DNA from: Desulfomicrobium sp.
GTDB taxonomy: Bacteria; Desulfobacterota; Desulfovibrionia; Desulfovibrionales; Desulfomicrobiaceae
DNA: 6,991 bases
Direction of reading: 5' to 3'
Assembly (NCBI GenBank): GCA_003542385.1
Contig: DPKT01000169.1
Span: forward strand, 1 to 6,991
The translations under genes and the position numbers were made by a program. How positions within the stretch are numbered: position 1 is the stretch's first letter; each line of letters opens with the position of its first letter. Shown in pieces: positions 1 to 6,224 of the stretch. The notes below the pieces were generated by a model. That model was given only the letters and a program-made list of their open reading frames with translations. It ran no database searches and was not told the origin of the DNA.

Positions 1-699
1 CGAGGGCCTGTCCACCAGGCGGCCGTGCTCGATGAAAATCCGCCCGCGCACGGCCTCGGGCACCGGCAGCAGACCGTGCCCGCTGACCAGCAAGCGAGTG
101 CGCCCCGTGTCCGCAATGCGGTTCAGGGCGTCCAGCAGGCGTAGCTGGCCCTGGCGGTCCAGGCCCTGGGTCAACTCGTCCACGGCCAGAAGAAGCGGTT
201 CGGCGATGAGGGCCCGCGCCAGCAGGGCGCGCTTGGCCTGTCCGGTGGACACGGCCCGCATGGGCCTGTCGAGGACAGGCCCCAGGCCCATCTCGAAGCC
301 CAGGGTCCTGGCCTGCGCCTGCTCGGCCTCCGAAGCCTCATGGTAGAGAAAGGGGGTGTTGCGCAACCCGGCGCAGACGACTTCCCAGATGGGCACGCGC
401 AGGTCGTGGCGCTGGTACCAGTCGGCCATGTCCGGCGTGACCAGGCGGACATGCGGGCGGACGGCGATGGGCGACTCCGAGCCCTCGCCGCAGAACCGGT
501 AGACGCGCCGGCCGCCGCTGCGCTGCGACGGCCAGAGTTCGCCCGTCAGCAGGCGCAGGAGCGTGGTCTTGCCGGCCCCGTTGTCGCCGACCACGGCGAA
601 GTGCTCCCGGCCGGCGATATGCAGGGTCAGGTCGTGCAGGATGCGGGCTGTGCCCAGGTCCACGTCGACCCGGTCGAGATGTATCTCAAGACTGTCCAT
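1..699 (-). CDS. ModF-like ABC-type ATPase, 3' end outside the window
   Basis: The first 233 residues of an ABC-family ATP-binding protein are visible; the frame is open to the left edge, so the C-terminus is missing. Seen in the sequence: Walker A GDNGAGKT (residues 38-45), a signature motif reading STGQ (151-154) in place of LSGGQ, Walker B ending in DE (174-175) followed by a D-loop GLD (179-181), and the switch histidine in SGH (208). The usual Q-loop glutamine is not evident (VTPD at 87-90). No membrane segment is seen. The ATG at 699 is preceded by GAGG about 5 nt upstream. Overall character resembles E. coli ModF/PhrA, which carries two ATPase domains in tandem and lacks a dedicated permease; a second domain could lie beyond the edge. 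Substrate or function is unknown. An alternative is an ordinary importer ATPase. A probable terminator separates it from the YceI gene upstream, so the two may not be a simple operon. Confidence 0.85.
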   Translation of the reverse strand, partial: MDSLEIHLDRVDVDLGTARILHDLTLHIAGREHFAVVGDNGAGKTTLLRLLTGELWPSQRSGGRRVYRFCGEGSESPIAVRPHVRLVTPDMADWYQRHDLRVPIWEVVCAGLRNTPFLYHEASEAEQAQARTLGFEMGLGPVLDRPMRAVSTGQAKRALLARALIAEPLLLAVDELTQGLDRQGQLRLLDALNRIADTGRTRLLVSGHGLLPVPEAVRGRIFIEHGRLVDRPS

Positions 700-716
700 G
701 CGCCCTCGGAGTGCGG

Positions 717-746
717 AAAACGCGGCCGGGATGAACCGCCCGGCCG
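717..746 (-). terminator. Probable intrinsic terminator between the YceI gene and the ABC ATPase
   Basis: On the minus strand an 8-bp perfect GC stem (CGGCCGGG at 746-739, CCCGGCCG at 730-723) encloses an 8-nt loop and is followed by CG and four T. The T-run is short, so termination may be partial. It lies just after the YceI stop codon and 18 bp before the ABC ATPase start, so it would separate or attenuate expression of the two co-directional genes. Confidence 0.5.
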
Positions 747-753
747 GACAAGC

Positions 754-1365
754 CTAGCGTTGCAGCAACTCCATGTCGATAGTCAGGTCGATGGTCTCGC
801 CCATGATGCCCATCTGAGTCCACTTGGCCTCTCCCACATGGAAATCGAGCCGGTTGATGGAAAACTCCGCATGCAGCCCCAGCACCTTGGTGTCCGGCAT
901 CTTGTCCTTGAAAGGATGTTCGGCGATGCCCAGGATCCTGACGGGCACCTGGATTTCCGCTGTGACGTCCTTGATGGTCAAGTCGCCGGTCACGTGCAGG
1001 ATGTTTCCTTCCCCCCTGGTCACGCTCTTGCTGGCGAAAATGATGCGCGGGGCCTTCTCCACGCCCAGGAAGTCGGGACTGCGCAGATGTTCGTCGCGGG
1101 CCGGGACGCCGGTATGGACGCTGGCGCTGTCGACCAGGATGTAGAACTGCGCACGCGTCGGCGCGGCCGGGTCGTAATCCACCTCGCCGGAAAACCTGGC
1201 GAAGACGCCGGGCACATGGCCGACGATATGCCGGATGCGAAAACCCACGGTCGAATGCTCGCCGTCGATCTCCCACGCGCCGGACCGCGGTTCGGCGGCC
1301 AACGAGGGGCATGCGCCCAGGATGCCGACCATGAAAAGAAAGCCTATGCTCAAAATTGATCGCAT
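754..1365 (-). CDS. YceI-family periplasmic protein
   Basis: A 203-residue protein of the YceI family, small secreted beta-barrel (lipocalin-like) proteins that bind isoprenoid or other amphiphilic lipids in the periplasm. Seen: an N-terminal hydrophobic signal peptide (about residues 3-24, possible signal peptidase I cut after SLAA at 24), then WEIDGEHSTVGFRIRH near the mature N-terminus, which is the typical YceI opening, the DxxxPT-type segment, and the later TGDLTIKDVT and INRLDF blocks characteristic of the fold. Length matches the family (about 190-220). The ATG at 1365 is chosen because GGAGG lies 5 nt upstream and the signal peptide begins there; a longer in-frame start at 1482 would add 39 unconserved residues. 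LGAC (16-19) also resembles a lipobox, so it could be a lipoprotein. The physiological ligand is not known. Confidence 0.92.
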   Translation of the reverse strand: MRSILSIGFLFMVGILGACPSLAAEPRSGAWEIDGEHSTVGFRIRHIVGHVPGVFARFSGEVDYDPAAPTRAQFYILVDSASVHTGVPARDEHLRSPDFLGVEKAPRIIFASKSVTRGEGNILHVTGDLTIKDVTAEIQVPVRILGIAEHPFKDKMPDTKVLGLHAEFSINRLDFHVGEAKWTQMGIMGETIDLTIDMELLQR

Positions 1366-1444
1366 TGATTCCTCCGCTGTTTTCTCGCGCCGCACCCGAT
1401 GAACGAGCGCCAAGGGCCGCCCCGCAAGGGTTTTTGGCCACATG

Positions 1445-1468
1445 CCTCCCGGCAGGCTCGCCGGGAGG
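1445..1468. repeat. Perfect 9-bp inverted repeat in the YceI/tRNA divergent region
   Basis: CCTCCCGGC (1445-1453) and GCCGGGAGG (1460-1468) are exact reverse complements separated by 6 nt. No T-run follows on either strand, so it does not look like an intrinsic terminator. It sits about 80 bp upstream of the YceI start codon and 120 bp before the tRNA, where it could be an operator or an RNA hairpin in the YceI leader. Function is not known. Confidence 0.5.
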
Positions 1469-1542
1469 AGCGCGTCAGACAAGCCCCCCTTATCAGGGAC
1501 CCGGCTGTTTCGCCATACTTGCGCGTATGACGATTTTTCCTG

Positions 1543-1570
1543 TTGACAGCCTGGGTGGTTTATATCAAAA
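1543..1570 (+). promoter_or_regulatory. Candidate sigma-70 promoter of the tRNA-Ala gene
   Basis: A perfect -35 hexamer TTGACA lies at 1543-1548, 38 bp before the tRNA 5' end, and the AT-rich stretch TTTATATCAAAA (1559-1570) follows. The -10 box is not clear: TATCAA gives a 14-bp spacer and TCAAAA a 16-bp spacer, neither a good match. Position and the -35 match support a tRNA promoter; the exact -10 is unresolved. Confidence 0.5.
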
Positions 1571-1586
1571 GGCGGCTTCGCGTTGT

Positions 1587-1662
<76 letters not shown>

Positions 1663-1700
1663 CTTATAAACGCACATCAAATTCCACTTGAATGCCGCTT

Positions 1701-1733
1701 GAAAGCCGTCCGAAAGGGCGGCTTTCTTGTTTT
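1701..1733 (+). terminator. Intrinsic terminator after tRNA-Ala
   Basis: GAAAGCCGTCC (1701-1711) and GGGCGGCTTTC (1716-1726) form an 11-bp stem with one G-U pair, closed by a GAAA tetraloop and followed by TTGTTTT. It lies 38 bp after the tRNA CCA end and should stop the tRNA transcript before the receiver-kinase gene, which then needs its own promoter between 1734 and 1876. Confidence 0.88.
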
Positions 1734-1814
1734 CCGACCTCATCCGTCTCAATCCGAGGCCCATTCTCCCGCAGCCGCTTGCGCGTCTCAAAGAATCGCG
1801 ACATGTGAAGAAAC

Positions 1815-1837
1815 CGCGGGGGGTTCGGCCTCCCGCG
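1815..1837 (+). promoter_or_regulatory. Leader hairpin upstream of the receiver-kinase gene
   Basis: CGCGGGGGG (1815-1823) pairs with CCTCCCGCG (1829-1837), 9 bp with one G-U pair, around a 5-nt TTCGG loop. No T-run follows, so it is not a typical terminator. It lies 27 bp before the AAGGAG ribosome-binding site at 1865-1870, within the probable 5' leader. It may stabilise the mRNA or modulate translation; no known riboswitch class is recognised. Confidence 0.35.
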
Positions 1838-1876
1838 ATTCCCGCATTGCCCGCCAGAGGAAACAAGGAGCCGCTG

Positions 1877-2932
1877 ATGAGCGCACAAGGCCGCGCACGA
1901 ATCCTGATCGTCGACGACACCCCCTTCAACATCGAATTGCTGGCAGGTTTCCTCGCTCCGGCCTACGACGTGGACACGGCCACAAGCGGCGAAAAAGCCC
2001 TGGAAATAGTCGGCGCATCCACTCCCGACCTCGTCCTGCTGGACATCGTCATGCCCGGCATGGACGGCTTCGAAGTCTGCCGCAGAATCAAGGCCGATGA
2101 AAGAACCGCCGACATCCCGGTCATCTTCATCACCGCCCTCGACGACGTCGCGGCCGAGACCAGAGGCCTTGAACTCGGCGCCATCGACTTCATCGCCAAG
2201 CCCTTCAACCCCGCCGTGGTCCGGGCGCGGGTCGCCAACCACATTGCCCTGCGCGAGGCCGCCCGCCTTCGGGAGGACGTGGAACGCATCATGCGCCACG
2301 ACCTCAAGTCGCCCCTGACCACTGTTCTGAGCCTGCCGCAGCTCATGCTCATGGACGCCAACCTGACCCAGCCCCAGCGGGACATGCTGCAGCGCATCGA
2401 AGACGCCGGCTACACGCTCCTGGCCATGACCAACCTGTCCACCACCCTCTTCCGGATGGAACGGGGTGTCTATGAGCTGCGGCCCGAAAAGATGGATCTG
2501 GCCGTCGTGGCGCGCAAGGTCATGACAGGCTTCGCGGAAACGGCCGAGATGCGTGGCATCGGGCTGCGGCTCCTCGTCGACGGCCGGGATGACTGCCCGT
2601 TCTTCCCCTGGATGGGCGAGGAACTGCTCTGCCACTCCATGCTCGCCAACCTCGTGGGCAACGCCCTGGACGCGTCCCCCCGGCGGGAGGACGTTCTGGT
2701 GTCCATCGGGGCTCGGCCGGAGGGCGGGGTGCGCATCGATATCATCAACAATGGCGACGTCGCGCCGGAACTGAAAGGGCGGTTCTTCGAGAAGTACGCC
2801 ACCGCCGGCAAGACCCGCGGGACGGGTCTGGGCACCTACTCTGCCCGGCTCATAGCCCGGGCGCATGGCGGGGATATCGAGATGAAGTGCGGAGCCGGCA
2901 CGGTCGAGGTCAGCGTTTTCCTGCCGGCATGA
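1877..2932 (+). CDS. Receiver-histidine kinase protein (REC-HisKA-HATPase)
   Basis: A 351-residue soluble two-component protein with an N-terminal receiver and a C-terminal kinase; no membrane segment or sensor domain is visible. Receiver (about 8-125): acidic pair D13-D14, phosphoacceptor D56 in LLDIVMPGMDG, T86, and K108 in KPF. Kinase: H-box RHDLKSPL with phosphorylatable H141, N-box residues N258 and N262 in ANLVGNALDASP, and a G2-type glycine motif GTGLGT (315-320) after FFEKYATAGK (303-312). The G1 box reads NNG (291-293) where most kinases have D-x-G; from memory, related REC-kinases with the FEKYATAGK block also depart from the aspartate here. The receiver probably gates the kinase after phosphorylation by another kinase, which is inference. 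The ATG at 1877 has AAGGAG 6 nt upstream; an upstream in-frame ATG at 1727 falls inside the tRNA terminator and is rejected. It converges on a CheY-like gene 9 bp away, a plausible partner. Confidence 0.93.
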   Translation: MSAQGRARILIVDDTPFNIELLAGFLAPAYDVDTATSGEKALEIVGASTPDLVLLDIVMPGMDGFEVCRRIKADERTADIPVIFITALDDVAAETRGLELGAIDFIAKPFNPAVVRARVANHIALREAARLREDVERIMRHDLKSPLTTVLSLPQLMLMDANLTQPQRDMLQRIEDAGYTLLAMTNLSTTLFRMERGVYELRPEKMDLAVVARKVMTGFAETAEMRGIGLRLLVDGRDDCPFFPWMGEELLCHSMLANLVGNALDASPRREDVLVSIGARPEGGVRIDIINNGDVAPELKGRFFEKYATAGKTRGTGLGTYSARLIARAHGGDIEMKCGAGTVEVSVFLPA

Positions 2933-2941
2933 GGGAAGGCC

Positions 2942-3340
2942 TCAGGAACACGCCTTGCTGCGGCGGGCGAAGACCTCGCGCAGCTTGCGTTCGAGGACCT
3001 CGGGGGTGAAGGGCTTGACGATGTAGTTGTCCACGCCGTTCTTGACAGCCTCGACGACGCACTCCTGCTCCGCCTCGCCGGTGATGGCCAGCACTGCGAC
3101 GTCGGTGAACCTGCCGCCGGGGCAGCGGATGAGCTTGAGCAGTTCGAGCCCCGTCATCCGGGGCATGCTCCAGTCGAGGAGCAGGAGTTCGTAGCTGTTT
3201 TCCTGCATCATCTCCCAGGCCATCTGCCCGTCCTCGGCATAGGCGAGGTTGGTGAATCCGAACCTGCGCATGACGTCGCCGATGGTCCTGCGCATGGTGG
3301 AATAGTCGTCAACGATGAGAACCGGGATGTCGGTGTTCAT
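2942..3340 (-). CDS. CheY-like single-domain response regulator
   Basis: A 132-residue stand-alone receiver domain with no output domain, the length of CheY. Seen: acidic pair D11-D12, phosphoacceptor D56 in LLLLDWSMPRMTG, T87, Y106 (the switch aromatic), and K109 in KPF. The VDDYSTMRR start and WSMPRMTG block are close to chemotaxis CheY proteins. It should act as a phosphorylation-dependent switch or phosphate sink, at the flagellar motor or in another phosphorelay. There are no chemotaxis genes in the window; the nearest candidate kinase is the REC-kinase facing it tail to tail. The ATG at 3340 is chosen because the receiver begins there, with GGAG 8 nt upstream. An in-frame ATG at 3478 behind a GGAGGAGG tract would add 46 residues of unconserved sequence with poor third-position GC bias, so it is not preferred. 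Confidence 0.92.
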   Translation of the reverse strand: MNTDIPVLIVDDYSTMRRTIGDVMRRFGFTNLAYAEDGQMAWEMMQENSYELLLLDWSMPRMTGLELLKLIRCPGGRFTDVAVLAITGEAEQECVVEAVKNGVDNYIVKPFTPEVLERKLREVFARRSKACS

Positions 3341-3433
3341 GCTCTGCACTCCGCGGGTTGCGCCACGTCGGATTCCGGATGCCCGAGCCGCTGAAGGGGC
3401 GGGGACATGCTCATGCAATGGGCGCCATTCGTC

Positions 3434-3463
3434 ATTATTTCCATGAGTTCTCGCAAAATGCAA
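3434..3463 (-). promoter_or_regulatory. Weak candidate promoter for the CheY-like gene
   Basis: On the minus strand, TTGCAT (3463-3458) and AATAAT (3439-3434) are separated by 18 bp. The -10 matches the sigma-70 consensus at five of six positions, the -35 at three of six. It lies about 95 bp upstream of the 3340 start codon, in the most AT-rich part of the gap between nfo and the CheY-like gene. No other good candidate was found. Confidence 0.3.
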
Positions 3464-3513
3464 CGCCCGGTCACCCATGTATTCCCCGCCTCCTCCTCCT
3501 GCCGACACGCCCC

Positions 3514-4347
3514 TCACTCCGAACACAAACCCCGCAACAGCGCGATCTCGCGTGCATACCCCGGCAGTTCGTTGGGAGTCTCCAGATAGAACGGCAGCCC
3601 TCGCAGCCGTGGATGGTTGATGATGCGCCTGAAGGCATCCAGCCCGATGTGTCCCTCGCCGATGCAGGCGTGGCGGTCCTTGCGGGCGCCCCGGGGATTG
3701 AGGCTGTCGTTCAGGTGCACGGCCCGCAGCCGGTCGAGACCGACGATCTCGTCGAACTCCCTCAGCACGCCGTCCAGGTCGTGCACGATGTCATAGCCGG
3801 CGTCGTGGACATGGCAGGTGTCGAGGCAGACCCCGATCCTGTCCGACAGCGTCACCCGGTCGATGATCTCCCGCAGTTCCCCGAAGGCGCTCCCCACTTC
3901 GCTGCCCTTGCCGGCCATGGTTTCGAGCAGCACGGTCGTCTTCATGTCCGGCCGCATGACGGCGTCGAGCTGGGCCGCGATGAGGCCGATGCCCGCCTCC
4001 ATCCCCTGCCCCACGTGGCTCCCCGGATGAAAATTGTACATGTTGCCCGGAAGCAGCTCCATGCGGGCCAAGTCGTCGCGCATGGACTCCAGGGCGAAGT
4101 TCCTGGTCTTGGCGTCGGCGGAACAGGGGTTCAGGGTATAGGCGGCGTGGGCCAGAAACGGGCCGAGGCCGTTCTCCCCGGCCAGGGCGAGAAAAGCCGC
4201 CACGTCCTGCGGGTCCACGCCCTTGGCCGCCCCGCCGCGCGGGTTGCGGGTGAAGAACTGGAACGTGCTCGCCCCGATCGAAAGGGCGGTCCTGCCCATG
4301 GCCAGAAAGCCCTTGGAGGAGGACAGGTGACAACCGATATTGAGCAT
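3514..4347 (-). CDS. nfo: Endonuclease IV (AP endonuclease)
   Basis: A 277-residue class II apurinic/apyrimidinic endonuclease (E. coli Nfo is 285). It cleaves the DNA backbone 5' of abasic sites and removes blocked 3' ends in base excision repair, using three zinc ions in a TIM barrel. All nine expected metal ligands can be placed: H67 (AHAAY), H107 (NFHPGSH), E142 (LETMAGKG), D176 and H179 (CLDTCH), H211 (VHLND), D224 and H226 (KDRH), and E256 (YLET). The N-terminus MLNIGCHLSSSKG matches the family's IGAHVSAAGG start. The ATG at 4347 has GGAG 5 nt upstream; the longer in-frame start at 4494 adds 49 unconserved residues. No clear promoter or terminator was found. The next gene downstream on the strand, CheY-like, is 173 bp away and probably separate. 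Confidence 0.97.
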   Translation of the reverse strand: MLNIGCHLSSSKGFLAMGRTALSIGASTFQFFTRNPRGGAAKGVDPQDVAAFLALAGENGLGPFLAHAAYTLNPCSADAKTRNFALESMRDDLARMELLPGNMYNFHPGSHVGQGMEAGIGLIAAQLDAVMRPDMKTTVLLETMAGKGSEVGSAFGELREIIDRVTLSDRIGVCLDTCHVHDAGYDIVHDLDGVLREFDEIVGLDRLRAVHLNDSLNPRGARKDRHACIGEGHIGLDAFRRIINHPRLRGLPFYLETPNELPGYAREIALLRGLCSE

Positions 4348-4455
4348 TGCATCTCCACGTGCGCGCGACTGCTCATGGTTACGGCCGGCAGGCGGCCCCG
4401 GAACAATCAATGAGCACGATCGCCCCATCACTTCGCAACACGGGAACGCGACGTC

Positions 4456-4698
4456 ATGATCCGCGCATTCCAGACCATCGGCAGAATCATCCACGGCAAC
4501 GGGGCCTCACGTGACTTCGGCAACGAGGTCCGCGCAATCGGCGCCTCGCGCGTCCTCATCGTGACGAGCGAGGGCATCGCACGCGCGGAGATACGCGGCA
4601 TCGCCGAACGGGCGGCCGCCGCCAAACGGCTCATGGACAACAACCCGCGACAGGGAACGACCGAAGACCTCCAGGCGCTGCTGGAAGAACACTTCTAG
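4456..4698 (+). pseudogene. Iron-containing alcohol dehydrogenase remnant: both ends joined, core deleted
   Basis: An intact 80-codon frame from ATG to TAG that reads as the two ends of a group III (iron-containing) alcohol dehydrogenase. Residues 1-44 resemble the family's N-terminus: FQTIGRIIHGNGA then GASRVLIVTSEGIARA, the first part of the NAD-binding domain. Residues 45-80 resemble its extreme C-terminus: IRGIAERAAAAKRLM, then NNPRQGTTEDLQALLEEHF, matching the usual NPR-x-x-T-x-E-D block. Full-length members are about 380-400 residues, so roughly 300 are missing, including the metal-binding histidines and aspartate. It cannot be a working dehydrogenase. An in-frame internal deletion explains it best; an assembly collapse or an expressed small protein are alternatives. 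GGCATCGC occurs twice near the junction (4573-4580 and 4597-4604), exactly 24 nt apart. No good ribosome-binding site precedes the ATG. It diverges from nfo and converges on the sigma-54 activator gene. Confidence 0.75.
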
Positions 4699-4720
4699 CG
4701 CCCTCCCCGGCCACGGCGCG

Positions 4721-6112
4721 TCATTTCTTCTGGATCTTGCGGAAGATGGTGCTGCGGTCGACCTGGAAGAGCTCCGAAACCTTCTGTACCGAACCGTGCA
4801 GGGCGATGGCCTGTTCCAGGAAGTCCCGCTCCATCTCGGCCATGATCTGCTTCAGCGGACGGCCGCCGGTCAGGAGGGCGTCACAGCAGGTGCGGTCCTG
4901 GGGGCCGTCCTCGCGGATGTGGGCCGGCAGGTCGCGGGGGGAGATGTGCGAACCCTTGTGGGTGATGACCAGGCCGTGGACCATGTTCTGCAGCTCGCGC
5001 ACGTTGCCCGGCCACTGGTAGCGGGACAGGACGGTCAGGGCGATCTCCATGATCGCCATGCGCTTGCCGTACTTGGCCGAGTAGTGCTGCTGCAGGAAGT
5101 GCTCCACCAGGGGCCGCACGTCCTCGGGCCGCTCGCGTAGCGGCGGGATGGTCACCGTGGCCACGTTCAGCCTGTAGTAGAGGTCGCGCCGGAAGGTGCC
5201 CTGCTCCACGCATTCGGCCAGGTTCTTGTTGGTGGCGGCGATGACCCGCACGTCGACCTTGCTGGAGCGCGTCCCGCCGACGCGCATGATCTCGCCGTCC
5301 TGAAGCACGCGCAGGAGCCGCGTCTGCATGGACAGGGGCAGTTCGCCGATCTCGTCGAGAAAGACGGTGCCGCCGTCGGCCAGCTCGAAGTACCCCGCCT
5401 TGCCCTTGCTCGACGCACCCGTGAAGGCGCCGGGCATGTAGCCGAACATCTCGGACTCGGTCAGGGTCTCGGAAATGCCGCCGCAGTCCACCTTGAGGAA
5501 AATCTTGTCGTGCCGGGCGCTTCGGGCGTGGGTCAGGCGGGCGAAGACGTCCTTGCCCACGCCCGTCTCGCCCAGGATGAGGACCGAGGCGTCCGTGGGG
5601 GCCACGGTCAGCAGCATGTTGACCACTTCCTGCATGGCAGGGCTGGCGTACACGGGCGTCAGGCCCTTGCTCTGCTCGTTGGAGATGAAGGCCATCTGCT
5701 TGTGGAAGTGGTCGATGAGCTGGCGCTGCTCCTCCATCTGCTCGTTGAGGCGCGTGATCATGGTGATGTCGCGGACAAAGGTCACCACGAGCCGCAGGGT
5801 CCCGCCCTCGTCGAAGACCGGGAAGCCCGAGAGGACGAGCTTCTTGCCGTTCTGCAGCTGCTGCACGTGGGTCGCCGGCTTGCCCGTGCGCACTATCTCG
5901 GGATTCAGGATCTTGTCGAAAATGCCGTTCTCCACCAGGGAGCGCACCTGCCTGCCCTGGATGTCCTCCTGCTTCAGACCCGTCAGCTGCTCGTACATGC
6001 GGTTGACGCGCAGGGTGATGCCCGAGACGTCGGAAATGAAAACCCCGTCGGGGAGGGCATCGAGGATGTATTCGAAATGCTTGGCGACAAAATCGGCGTG
6101 GCGGCTCGTCAT
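4721..6112 (-). CDS. Sigma-54-dependent transcriptional activator (PAS-AAA+-Fis)
   Basis: A 463-residue bacterial enhancer-binding protein that remodels sigma-54 RNA polymerase by ATP hydrolysis. Domains in order: PAS sensor (about 11-120, with LPDGVFISD, VNRMYEQLTGL and FVRDIT), a helical, probably coiled-coil linker (120-145), the AAA+ domain (about 154-390) and a Fis-type helix-turn-helix (about 420-462). Seen: Walker A GETGVGKD (181-188), the sigma-54-contacting GAFTGA loop (228-233), Walker B VFLDE (250-254), arginine-finger region FRRDLYYR (307-314), and sensor II WPGNVREL (367-374). The single PAS domain probably senses a small molecule or redox state; there is no receiver domain. The ATG at 6112 is fixed by an in-frame TGA five codons upstream; only a weak GAGAG lies about 9 nt before it. 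It follows a glycyl-radical-enzyme activase gene, which suggests it regulates that pathway (inference). A terminator lies just ahead of it. Confidence 0.96.
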   Translation of the reverse strand: MTSRHADFVAKHFEYILDALPDGVFISDVSGITLRVNRMYEQLTGLKQEDIQGRQVRSLVENGIFDKILNPEIVRTGKPATHVQQLQNGKKLVLSGFPVFDEGGTLRLVVTFVRDITMITRLNEQMEEQRQLIDHFHKQMAFISNEQSKGLTPVYASPAMQEVVNMLLTVAPTDASVLILGETGVGKDVFARLTHARSARHDKIFLKVDCGGISETLTESEMFGYMPGAFTGASSKGKAGYFELADGGTVFLDEIGELPLSMQTRLLRVLQDGEIMRVGGTRSSKVDVRVIAATNKNLAECVEQGTFRRDLYYRLNVATVTIPPLRERPEDVRPLVEHFLQQHYSAKYGKRMAIMEIALTVLSRYQWPGNVRELQNMVHGLVITHKGSHISPRDLPAHIREDGPQDRTCCDALLTGGRPLKQIMAEMERDFLEQAIALHGSVQKVSELFQVDRSTIFRKIQKK

Positions 6113-6135
6113 ACGAAAAAACTCTCACGGGCTGT

Positions 6136-6163
6136 AAAAAAAGGCAACCCGAGGGCTGCCCTT
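6136..6163 (-). terminator. Intrinsic terminator between activase and sigma-54 activator genes
   Basis: On the minus strand AAGGGCAGCC (6163-6154) and GGTTGCCTTT (6149-6140) form a 10-bp stem with two G-U pairs around a CTCG loop. The T-run TTTTTTT covers 6142-6136 and overlaps the stem's 3' end. It is the best terminator on this strand in the window. It ends 23 bp before the activator ATG, too close for a normal promoter and leader in between, so it may act as an attenuator of read-through from the activase gene. Confidence 0.85.
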
Positions 6164-6190
6164 CCACGATTCGTCACGGTTGGCGCGGCG

Positions 6191-6206
6191 CGGCCCGTGC
6201 GGGCCG
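6191..6206. repeat. 16-bp GC palindrome between activase and activator genes
   Basis: CGGCCC (6191-6196) and GGGCCG (6201-6206) are perfect reverse complements around GTGC. It lies 18 bp after the activase stop codon on the minus strand and upstream of the T-tailed terminator hairpin. There is no T-run. It may add a second RNA hairpin protecting the activase mRNA 3' end, or be an operator for the activator; neither is shown. Confidence 0.35.
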
Positions 6207-6224
6207 GTTCGGCCGTGAACCTCG

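Noticed and set aside
340..1359. Long plus-strand open frame (339 codons) across the ABC ATPase and YceI genes
   Set aside because: It is antisense to two genes with clear family motifs; its openness follows from high GC content and it shows no recognisable domain.
1664..2866. Long minus-strand open frame (400 codons) antisense to the receiver-kinase gene
   Set aside because: The plus strand carries all the receiver and kinase motifs; the minus frame runs through the tRNA terminator and has low-complexity composition.
2930..2944. Bidirectional terminator between the convergent kinase and CheY-like genes
   Set aside because: The stem is only 5 bp and no T-run follows on either strand.
3412..3426. 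Sigma-54 promoter-like TGGCGCC...TTGCA on the minus strand upstream of the CheY-like gene
   Set aside because: Only 8 nt lie between the GG and GC elements instead of the required 10.
2942..3478. Longer CheY-like protein starting at the ATG at 3478 behind a GGAGGAGGAGG tract (3489-3500 as CCTCC repeats)
   Set aside because: The added 46 residues show weak third-position GC, match nothing recognisable, and overlap the best promoter candidate; the receiver fold starts naturally at 3340. The purine tract sits at the nfo 3' end.
4881..6167. Second minus-strand frame (428 codons) overlapping the sigma-54 activator
   Set aside because: It is an out-of-frame shadow, rich in Arg, Pro and Gly; the complete PAS-AAA+-Fis protein is in the other frame.
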